The notes below the pieces were generated by a model. The model ran no database searches and was not told the DNA's origin. It saw nothing but the letters and a program-made list of their open reading frames with translations. DNA of 21,855 nt, from NCBI GenBank assembly GCA_001817765.1, contig MHIZ01000016.1:1-21855 (forward strand), in the 5' to 3' direction. The position numbers and the translations under genes were made by a program. How positions within the stretch are numbered: the first letter of the stretch is position 1; every line of letters begins with the position of its first letter. Of the stretch, positions 19,401 to 21,855 are shown one piece after another. The stretch is from Candidatus Colwellbacteria bacterium RIFCSPLOWO2_02_FULL_44_20b. Its GTDB lineage: Bacteria > Patescibacteriota > Minisyncoccia > UBA6257 > Colwellbacteraceae.

Positions 19401-20927
19401 TTTGAAATTCTTCTTGTTGCCAGGCGTGAAAATTATTGATTTTTCAAAATCAACTCGGGGCAAGTTTTCAATATCAAACTCTTCAAGCACAACCGCTTCC
19501 TTCCGTAATTCTTCTTCAACCTGTTCTTCTTTGACGTCATCAACATCCTGATACTCCATCTCTATCCAAACGGCATCAAGGAGTACTGGGCGCGGAGTTA
19601 TTTCTCCTGATTCTTCGTTATTTGAAAGGTTGAATATTTCAACTTTTAGATCTCTTACATCACTTTCCCTTGGAAGTTCGTAACTAAAGTACCCTTCATT
19701 TGTGAAGTTTGAATGATTCCTATCTTGCGTAAACGAAGCAAGCTCATTCCAATTACCAGCGCCAATGCGATATCCGATAAGCACCTCATCATCTTCATTC
19801 TCTGATCCATAGATACCAAGCGAGACGTTTAATTTTATTTTTTCAATACGCGCTGTTTCGCTTAACGTTTCACGATTAAATCCCGAAACGGTAATTTCTT
19901 TCCGTAATGTAAAGATCTTGAGGTTCTCATCGACTGACTCTTTCTCGTTTTTCAGTTCTTCTCCTTGCATTTGTCCATCAATTGTCGGTAAGACAATCGG
20001 CGGGACGTCCTCTTTTATTTCTTCAATTACTTCTTCAGTTGGTTTTTCTTCGTCGGGGACAGGCGTTTCTTCGGAAGTGACCTCAATTTGTTCTTCCGGT
20101 TCTTGAGAAATAGACTGTTCCTCTTTTGTTTGTTCTTCTTCTGGTATTGGTTTCGAGACCGACATATTTTCGGTTTCGGACGTTTCTATTGACGGAGCTG
20201 GCGCAGGCTCTTCTTTAGAAGCGGGTTCTTCGGCAGGCTCATTTCCTTCTTGAGCTTTTACCGCAAGAAACGCGAATAAATTTTTAAACCACGATGCTTC
20301 TGGTTCAGGGTTAGAGTTTTCTTCGGGCGGTGCCGTCGGAGCTTCTCCTTCGCCCTGAATCGCCTCTTCGGTTTGCGGTATTGTTTCGGGCGACGGGGCT
20401 GTTTCTTCTTTCCTGTTTTCTTCGATTACTTCGTCAATTGGCCTTGCTTCTTCAACAGCTTTCTGAAGAATCGCCTCTTCTTCTTTTGTAAACTTTTGCT
20501 CATCTTTTTTGTCTTCGGATTCTTCTTGTTTTATTATTTCATCCTGTTCTTTGCCCGTTTCTTCTGTTATTTCTCTTACTTGTTCTTCCCCTGAAATCTC
20601 TGAGGGAAGTTTTGTATAAGCAGAATTTGCTCGGTTGAACTCGGCTACTCCGGCTTCTTGTCCAAGATCCCGAACTTTTATAGCTTCAAGATTTTCCCAG
20701 TTTCCTGTTATTTCTCCCGGAATAATCTCAATAGTTTTCGTTTCGGGTGTTGTCGCTACGAGTACGACTGGAGTCGCAATCAAAATTACAATTAGTGAAA
20801 TAAAAAAAGCTGTTCCGTATTTTGATGTACGAATTATCAATTCAGCCCAACGGTATAATCGTTCGGCTTTTTCTTTAATCATTTGTACCTGCCTTCCCAT
20901 TGGAGGCTTAATATCTCCTATCAACAT
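7425..20927 (-). CDS. Giant modular membrane-anchored surface protein (4500 residues)
   Basis: The largest gene here, an uninterrupted minus-strand frame. A short cytoplasmic part and one membrane helix (about 40-60) anchor the N-terminus. Then follow: acidic, Pro/Glu-rich stalks (120-330 and 460-625) around a beta domain (335-458); a macroglobulin-like region (about 690-860; INTNKSIYAPSESAYLQMSV and a Cys pair); a jelly-roll/LamG-like domain (955-1150); a second jelly-roll (about 1160-1335); three long repeats of Gly/Ser/Thr-rich beta modules (about 1338-2075, 2080-3002, 3005-3775); a DUF2341 plus LamG block (3780-4110); half a repeat; and a C-terminal domain (4333-4500) shared with the 408-residue protein. 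No sortase motif or enzyme active site was seen. ATG 20927, 20900 and 20882 are all in frame; 20882 has the best upstream AAGG spacing (9 bases), so the true start may be 15 residues shorter. Likely role, inferred: an adhesive surface fibre that may contact host cells or glycans. Confidence 0.88.
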   Translation of the reverse strand: MLIGDIKPPMGRQVQMIKEKAERLYRWAELIIRTSKYGTAFFISLIVILIATPVVLVATTPETKTIEIIPGEITGNWENLEAIKVRDLGQEAGVAEFNRANSAYTKLPSEISGEEQVREITEETGKEQDEIIKQEESEDKKDEQKFTKEEEAILQKAVEEARPIDEVIEENRKEETAPSPETIPQTEEAIQGEGEAPTAPPEENSNPEPEASWFKNLFAFLAVKAQEGNEPAEEPASKEEPAPAPSIETSETENMSVSKPIPEEEQTKEEQSISQEPEEQIEVTSEETPVPDEEKPTEEVIEEIKEDVPPIVLPTIDGQMQGEELKNEKESVDENLKIFTLRKEITVSGFNRETLSETARIEKIKLNVSLGIYGSENEDDEVLIGYRIGAGNWNELASFTQDRNHSNFTNEGYFSYELPRESDVRDLKVEIFNLSNNEESGEITPRPVLLDAVWIEMEYQDVDDVKEEQVEEELRKEAVVLEEFDIENLPRVDFEKSIIFTPGNKKNFKGDEEVKFELDLSGVPFTLPEKPEEEVVPEIKPIPQEEETIPSEETNEITPPVETVPPTEEVLPPAEITPAPQEETPSVKQPQPESFLRKMLGKLNVFGNAKAQEGIVLEESPPNEKPKRNLAEITRPTISKTEIFDVYGNKKDIMPVIEEIGDKINIRVPKPEAAFRPGRYRMRIEIFVGDKVLVSNEEFTWGVLAINTNKSIYAPSESAYLQMSVLDDTGDAVCNGNLGLTITSPSGTQAYLTTAEKTIEYSGTCLGNNVTHDPDYVARYTTGQTGVYQMRLVNLDNNYFIDDSFEVQNSISYDVERVSATRINPFKSGRYTMQIKVKPVNDFSGKIIERIPRSFEIIESTGNPFVETKEGSPYRTLTWDVSWNAGEEQLLTYDYRAPQRSPEFYLLGPLTITGNASLPGFFENPEAVLKSIFGSGNTGQVDFVEAREWQIASDAQTRVWSSGFENGSNGSTIVAYDEWEVIGSSPTHSSATKRSGGFAMQNNLSATTAYVQHNWAAAGNTGNSYIRFYLNITTGTNGQEVIMRTRDSATAGNAYSIKINTAANNNTLELWDDIQSAQEGSDSSALSTGTWYRIEVAYVYSTKAITAYLNGTQFATGTMDSTNDNINMLRLGVQTSTTANLFFDDVAINSDVLPGSGKIVHMRPNADGDNHAWLHDDGTTGDANNYTEVDEVVPDEGTSYVKRTTNGLPTDYYNLESSTTAGIASTDTITLTAIGTQLGASSTTAHGTRELTIRIKSTGTESTTSNIDPSNTSYRIQSDAQPRIYYQHNYIDPNDSAAWTTSDLDGLQVGITPDITDTTGTYEIRVSAIWVLVEYIPIITVSGNVLNYEQTTPTNNGLTECDGSTTMIKLQVNGTTYGPVSCVDNDGEFSFTGVETPASGAGMVAWIDGQTPNGALVIRYDGSGNSTGHIFWDDSVAVTSDDSSAVTNTNMDVYDSGNDDDIPYSVSSGALTVADGYELHITTGITYAPGGDVTTSPSASASSTDGDIHIDGTGTLDVSSGVSSLVVGGDFINEGTFTAGTSIVQYFTATATGHTITDGGENFWNVTFDGSGGWSFSDSTTIDNVILMNAGTLSGTNDITAKGVVECYSGGSSCGTITLTGGTFAMSVDAARTFGTSKVDGGEIWTFNNLTFEASSSTDRTITINGTGTGNIVVNGTLTTGRSIGGILTLDNATNDRVFDVGGAFTINSSGRFDAAGTGVSFTIAGSFTNSGTFTEGDGTVTLDDGGSGSAVTLNSGCSDITTCTSQDFYNLIINKTDADDADDNVTLSSTHLRVTNTLTITDGELVQSTLNIGAIGASTAISIASAGKWTNISTGDISLGGTVSNAGVINLNGGGASCGDADGIAITSNLLSTDTGFQVATTIETAASWTNFTAAAMNSSNNSYAECGAACRSFGASGQTSDFGFSIPSTATIVGIEVEVEMKSSGSFQTVTENLSLSWNDGANFTSEKSNSDTSGSDVTKTYGGSADTWGRTWSYSEFNNGTLRMKIRDSSSNVGYVDLVQMKVYYTTQPQISWTGAGTFSVADVTVSNQGGSAAITAASSTDSGGNDTNWDIIAGCPAVITVEGTVYSSEGGANIGAGKTVNVRVNGTGSYTDDTDASGIYSVGSVDVESGNVVTVYIDQEGADEGTTIYITDGTSQTNVDIYKGAVIIRADSGSITNDNLYTADDTDDDIKYNVSAASGGTLTVDDGFELHVWTGDTFAPGGPITMSPSASSSSTDGDVHIDGTGVLTMGTNALSVGGDFTNEGTYTVSATQTTTFTATATGHSITDGGENFYNATFSGASGGWSFADSTAIDNTMTITTGELSGSVGITIANDLVITSTLSGSGTIAVTDDLTVNGTLSGTGDITVNGSVTGSGTVTLTNGTFTQSVDAAETFGSTSGTNNWTFNNLTIQASGASARTVTVNGTATGQIIASGTMTTGRSTGGILTLDNSTNDRIFDVNGAFTINSSGRFDAAGTGVSFTIAGSFTNSGIFAESNGTVTLDDGGSGSAVNLNSGCSDADACTDQNFYNLTINKTDADDADDNVTLLTNHLRLTSTLTITDGEFVQGALNVRAEGSSAVSVASAGRWTNISTGDLKLSGSFANAGTVQMDANGTTCGDADSILLRSTDADEKLTFTINDDADQNETGSAAVLTNSTKQMGGTSFADFVGFRITNVTVSNAATIRHAYLKVYMSGHSVGDDSIRVVGEDADDAATFTTGVNDISGRTDTSASATNNVGRLADGYRIWDITAIVQEIIDRGGWASGNDLVIMLDTPNSNFSSTISFVESSNDPEIGIIYGASADSVRSPSVSGTGTYTNPDNGFSSNGSYATKADSTSGSQVYESFGIADLSGKVVQGILVKNEAKVSGDGGSRAEYTIELSWDGGTSWTTAKRAFIYTTADLTQLYGGADAWSHTFIAGELTNSNFKVRVSNDFASGFEDASIDYVSVQVFYSTQPTWSGAGTYTMQDLDISYQGGSASITANSSTDSGNNGANWTINAGGCGISVQGTVYMANESTIATSGNSGPCDGSTAVLSVRVNGGTASTTTCSNTDATFTFSSVNMSAGDTVTIYLTSTMKGNTVYLSDGTADTGIDVYQNTLAIRHENAGPTTIPDIWDYDNTANDTDMLFDAVDATPDTLTTDDGVELHINTGDTFTPGGTVTTSPSSDGTDTIKDGDVHIDGTGVLTMETNALSVGGDFTNEGTFNKTNPQTTTFAATATGHTITDGAENFDSITFNGASGGWSFADATTVDVDLTMTAGTLSGTSDITINGGDVTGDGTITLTGGTFLVDTTGNFGGATGWSFVNLTFGNGTDATTTTATGAGAITVSTALTVAANQILDAASKTWILNGTGTPLSLSGDNLTENASTFSYRGAGATNILNTTYFNLDSKPASGSPTHTLGTAASQTVNASGAMTVGDGTNAVTVTAAANNPTLNVDGNFTIAASGTFTASASATFSVAGSWSTSATGTFTHTSGTVTFDDGSGDGCETINQGATGTGKDFFNIIMNGSGGNWSSTTTDFTAASGGSLTMTAGTLDSTCGSAHVVIRGEVAGTAGVISLTGAGQIFEQRPTSANKNFGTTSGTTAWTFVNLRFSNGGGGADHTITTQTGGSGAINITGILTIGRAADTKRTILDAGNRTWTLSGTDGDPFIITDITGTDGDLTPATSTFVFSGNNGGGNTTIQSETYNILQINNGSETYALESTTGAADLTVTTGTLSIGSNALNITDDLTVNGTLSGTGNTTVNGSVTGSGTINLTGGTFEQIISGGNETFGTNDWYNGSWPYRVKITVQNSKVDADLTDYPVYISLTDLPAGFHTNVNQTDARDIRVTTSDGITEVPREVVFYDSGTDTGELHFKGNVSNLTDTDFYIYYGNTSATEPAVDATYGRNNVWTNGYEAILHLQQGGTTSANAYTDSSGNFVGGTGVADVATNSSAKIGIGTTFDGTGDYIDIGTNSILNSSAFTLSAWINTDTVSKYSGAVTIGDTGATNSAYIGTVAAAQTGTSNSIGGGFYGTNYGTGDTTLTTWKYLQLTFAGGAGGAAKMYVDGTGLVDTTYSPSLDATYTRIGRITSDSIYDFDGSVDEVRIISAERTATWISTEYDNQNSPSTFYNPGAQEGVVATAWTFNNLKFNNSDGVSARTITPNAGAGTITVTGTLTLGDSGSQDITFDNETSNDRDFDLDGSFLIATRGVYSASSTETFAVADDFTNNGTFTHNGGTITLDTTTTATLAGSGSPAITFYNLTVTTGGKTLLFTAGETFRVNGLLKAEGASGNVVNLHSTTTAQWFINHQGTESITYAHVEYGGCDGSSTNITVATTGANGGNNDSCWLFPSLSFTLSSTSASLSLTNSNTYTDTSSTTLTVTTTSTNGYSITAYETGVLTSGILNTIGNWDGTHGSPSNWAGNCISNSECGFGYNTSDSTLSGGTGNRFVDGDSCGADSKCWAGFGTSGPGDAVADAGAPVTGQATTMTYKASVSVTQAAGQYQNTVIYVLTPQF
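7428..7931 (-). other. Shared C-terminal surface domain, copy in the giant protein
   Basis: Residues about 4333-4500 carry LTVTTTSTNGYSITAYETG, a five-Cys stretch around GNCISNSECGFGYN and DSCGADSKCW, and the ending QAAGQYQNTVIYVLTPQF. The order and ending match the C-terminal half of the 408-residue protein, while the rest of the two proteins is unrelated apart from a general beta-rich composition. A DUF916-like gene starts two bases after the stop. Confidence 0.6.
8600..9590 (-). other. DUF2341 plus LamG-type module
   Basis: Residues about 3780-3900 start NGSWPYRVKITVQN and continue through PVYISL, FYIYYGNTSA and ATYGRNNVWTNGYEAILHL, the usual DUF2341 pattern. A LamG/concanavalin-like jelly-roll follows (about 3936-4110; TTFDGTGDYIDIG, FTLSAWINTD, FDGSVDEVRI, ISTEYDNQNSPSTFY). 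This pairing is common in bacterial and archaeal surface proteins. LamG domains often bind carbohydrate or protein ligands, so this is the best candidate for a binding tip, though the ligand is not predictable from sequence. Confidence 0.85.
9600..11910 (-). repeat. Long internal repeat, copy 3 of the giant protein
   Basis: It opens with ISVQGTVYMANE and follows the same order as copies 1 and 2: a carboxypeptidase-regulatory-like fold, the ELHINTGDTF strand, DGDVHIDGTGVLTM, GHTITDGAENF and GGWSFADAT. After that it diverges into extra rounds of the short FG...WTFVNL..F unit and lacks the DADDADD block. A 37-base segment (11357-11393) is identical to 14168-14204 in copy 2. Confidence 0.7.
11920..14690 (-). 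repeat. Long internal repeat, copy 2 of the giant protein
   Basis: This is the longest of the three copies (about 923 residues), opening ITVEGTVYSSEGG. It shares with copy 1 the blocks GGILTLDN.TNDR.FDV, SSGRFDAAGTGVSFTIAGSF, TLDDGGSGSAV and INKTDADDADDNVTL, and ends in a jelly-roll with ELSWDGGTSW and YGGADAW, closing GGSASITANSSTDSG. It carries one extra domain (12530-13045) absent from copy 1. Confidence 0.75.
12530..13045 (-). other. DNRLRE-like domain inserted in repeat copy 2
   Basis: Residues about 2628-2800 include AYLKVYMSGHSVGDDSIRVV, a paired DADD, WDITAIVQEIIDRGGWASGN and DPEIGIIYG. The strand order and the DIT..VQE.I..GGW.SGN.L block fit DNRLRE-type (CBM-like) beta-sandwich domains from surface proteins. 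Copies 1 and 3 of the surrounding repeat lack it. Confidence 0.55.
14700..16915 (-). repeat. Long internal repeat, copy 1 of the giant protein
   Basis: About 738 residues, opening ITVSGNVLNYEQ and ending GGSAAITAASSTDSGGND. It has the same block order as copy 2: ELHITTG, DGDIHIDGTGTL, GHTITDGGENFW, GGWSFSDST, FGTSKVDGGEIWTFNNLTF, NATNDRVFDVGGAFTI, then DADDADDNVTL and a jelly-roll ending VYYTTQP. Matching protein blocks with differing codons show an old duplication kept by selection. Confidence 0.75.
17478..18065 (-). other. LamG/concanavalin-like jelly-roll near the base of the repeat region
   Basis: Residues about 955-1150 start TRVWSSGFENGSNGS and run through SYIRFYLNITTG, WYRIEVAYVY, ITAYLNGTQF and LFFDDVAINSD, the strand pattern of LamG-type sandwiches. 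A distinct beta domain ending DGLQVGIT and VSAIWVLVEY follows it. Confidence 0.6.
18350..18860 (-). other. Macroglobulin-like (MG2-type) region
   Basis: Residues about 690-860 read INTNKSIYAPSESAYLQMSV, then two Cys (734 and 765), VYQMRLVNLDNNYF, YDVERVSATRINPF and YTMQIKVKP. The NTNKSIYAPSE strand resembles MG2 domains of alpha-2-macroglobulin-like proteins. I recall similar blocks in other giant Patescibacteria proteins, but no thioester motif is present and no inhibitor role is claimed. Confidence 0.5.
19053..20570 (-). other. Acidic Pro/Glu-rich stalk in two parts around a beta domain
   Basis: Residues about 120-330 and 460-625 of the giant protein are dominated by Glu, Pro, Thr and Lys and are probably disordered or extended, spanning the cell wall. 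Each part contains a hydrophobic island ending in KAQEG (residues 213-228 and about 594-614). A compact beta domain (335-458, ending VWIEMEYQ) separates them. Confidence 0.7.
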
Positions 20928-20968
20928 TCTTTTTTACGTTTTCCCTTTGCTTCTTTCTTATAGAGTTA

Positions 20969-20974
20969 ATTATA
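20969..20974 (-). promoter_or_regulatory. Candidate -10 for the giant surface gene
   Basis: The minus strand reads CTCGTATAATTAAC, a consensus TATAAT ending 41 bases before ATG 20927 and 86 before ATG 20882. The -35 region is weak. A perfect 10-base palindrome, TTGTGCACAA (21003-21012), lies just upstream and could be an operator, but nothing in the window tells what would bind it. Confidence 0.4.
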
Positions 20975-21065
20975 CGAGATTTATTGCTCTTCTAGAACCA
21001 ATTTGTGCACAACAGTGTGTCAACAGCGCATTACAGACTTCCAATTTAATGATTAACGAAATACA

Positions 21066-21082
21066 ACGTCCTCTGAGGTCGT
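21066..21082. repeat. Left REP-like hairpin flanking the transposase
   Basis: ACGTCCTCTGAGGTCGT folds as two 8-base arms with one mismatch around a single central base. It lies 40 bases before the transposase start and has the same core as the perfect palindrome just after the transposase stop. Pairing of this kind is typical of the sequences recognised by REP-associated tyrosine transposases. The GTAG/GGAG guide seen in enterobacterial REPs was not found. Confidence 0.5.
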
Positions 21083-21122
21083 AAAGTTTTAAGAATTGAG
21101 GTAAAATAGAAACGTAGCGGCA

Positions 21123-21809
21123 ATGTTTTCATATAAAATTTCTCACATAGTGAATAGGGGTGTTGACAAGCGAGATATTTTCCTTGATGACCAAGATTAC
21201 TTTCGATTTGTCCATGATCTTTTTGAATTTAACGACCAGGAACGAGTGAATAGCACGTTTTATACTTTCCAAAAGTCTAACGACCTCAGAGAACGCAAGA
21301 TTGAGCGAGAGCGGCGAAAACGTAAACTTCTTGTTGATGTATTAGCGTTTTGCCTTATGCCAAATCATTATCACCTTCTACTTTCGCCACGAGTTCAAAA
21401 TGGTGTTCCTTTGTTTATGCAGAAACTTAATGCGGGATATGTAAAATATTTTAATGAGAAAAATAAACGGAGAGGCACTCTTTTTGAAGGACGTTATAAG
21501 AGTATCCTCGTTACAGACGACGCTCATTTTATTCACCTTCCTTATTATATTCATTTAAACCCTTTGGACCTTGTGATGCCGGAATGGCGAGAACGGAAAA
21601 TTCAAGATCCTGAGAAAGCTTTGCGTTTTTTGGAATCGTATCGGTGGAGTAGTTATCCCGACTATGTTGGAACTAAAAACTTTCCTTCGGTGACCAATCG
21701 TGAGTTTCTTAGCTCGTTTTTGAGCGGGTCGGACGAGTACAGAAAAGAGACAGCTCGATGGCTTCGAGATTTAGACCTTGTCAGCTTTCACCATCTTACT
21801 CTTGAGTAA
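21123..21809 (+). CDS. REP-associated/IS200-like tyrosine (Y1) transposase
   Basis: A complete 228-residue single-strand DNA transposase of the Y1 family (TnpA_REP/RAYT type). The N-terminal strand ISHIVNRGVDKRDIF is characteristic. The metal-binding HUH motif is His82-Tyr83-His84 in FCLMPNHYHLLL. The catalytic tyrosine is Tyr106 or Tyr109 in KLNAGYVKYFNEKNKRRG, followed by GTLFEGRYKS and the PYYIHLNPLDL block. A charged insert (about residues 52-70) separates the first strands. Both catalytic motifs are intact, so activity is plausible. It is divergent from the surface operon, has no visible Shine-Dalgarno sequence, and has a possible -10 (TAAAAT, 21102-21107). Unlike IS200 it is flanked by short palindromes sharing a core, and no accessory TnpB is present, which favours a domesticated RAYT over an autonomous insertion sequence. 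Confidence 0.9.
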   Translation: MFSYKISHIVNRGVDKRDIFLDDQDYFRFVHDLFEFNDQERVNSTFYTFQKSNDLRERKIERERRKRKLLVDVLAFCLMPNHYHLLLSPRVQNGVPLFMQKLNAGYVKYFNEKNKRRGTLFEGRYKSILVTDDAHFIHLPYYIHLNPLDLVMPEWRERKIQDPEKALRFLESYRWSSYPDYVGTKNFPSVTNREFLSSFLSGSDEYRKETARWLRDLDLVSFHHLTLE

Positions 21810-21811
21810 CA

Positions 21812-21842
21812 AAATATAACGACCTTGAAGGTCGTTATATTT
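21812..21842. terminator. Perfect 15-base palindrome after the transposase; REP-like or terminator
   Basis: Arms 21812-21826 and 21828-21842 are perfect inverted repeats around one central G, starting two bases after the transposase stop. The centre, ACGACCTTGAAGGTCGT, matches the left hairpin at 21066-21082 except at a few positions. With its A/T-rich outer arms it could end transcription from both sides, although the T tract is interrupted; it may equally be a transposase recognition site. Confidence 0.55.
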
Positions 21843-21855
21843 AGCGGGTTACTGA

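Noticed and set aside
7425..20927. UGA recoding as glycine, as in Absconditabacteria/Gracilibacteria
   Set aside because: No internal TGA occurs in the 4500-codon frame or the other genes, and TGA ends the gene at 6343, so the standard bacterial code suffices.

Overview
The window looks like a piece of a Patescibacteria (Candidate Phyla Radiation, probably Parcubacteria-like) chromosome. The evidence is indirect: a monoderm-style surface-protein locus, a very large serine/threonine/glycine-rich extracellular protein built from modules I associate with this group, weak or absent Shine-Dalgarno sequences, and a solitary IS200/REP-type transposase. The standard genetic code fits: a 4500-codon frame is free of TGA, and TGA ends one of its neighbours. 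No tRNA, rRNA or CRISPR array is visible.

Layout. Everything from 1 to 20927 is on the minus strand and reads as one long surface-protein locus, transcribed from about 20970 down past the left edge. In transcription order it holds: a 4500-residue giant membrane-anchored surface protein (20927-7425); a two-domain single-pass partner protein resembling DUF916/DUF3324 WxL-interacting proteins (7422-6343); a 199-base gap with a promoter candidate; a 408-residue exported protein (6143-4917); a second DUF916/DUF3324-like partner (4891-3962); an exported dockerin protein (3934-3035); and two cohesin-domain membrane proteins (3057-1921, and 1891 through the left edge, incomplete). Gaps from 6143 onward are 25-29 bases, or a 23-base overlap, which suggests co-transcription. 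On the plus strand, divergent from the locus, is an intact REP-associated tyrosine (Y1, IS200-like) transposase at 21123-21809, bracketed by two hairpins with the same core.

How it may work together. The giant protein and the 408-residue protein end in related C-terminal domains (QAAG-x-YQN ... TP-x-aromatic), and each is followed directly by a DUF916-like membrane partner carrying the same WVIPWK juxtamembrane motif. This twice-repeated pair resembles the WxL/WxLIP surface complexes of Firmicutes by layout, without the WxL tripeptide. Next to it is a dockerin protein followed by two cohesin proteins with C-terminal membrane anchors. My inference is a surface apparatus with two non-covalent assembly devices, a WxL-like pairing and a cohesin-dockerin pairing, carrying a long LamG/DUF2341-bearing fibre that could serve attachment to a host cell or polymer. 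No sortase signal, hydrolase domain or polysaccharide-degrading enzyme was seen, so the cohesin-dockerin pair does not look cellulosomal.
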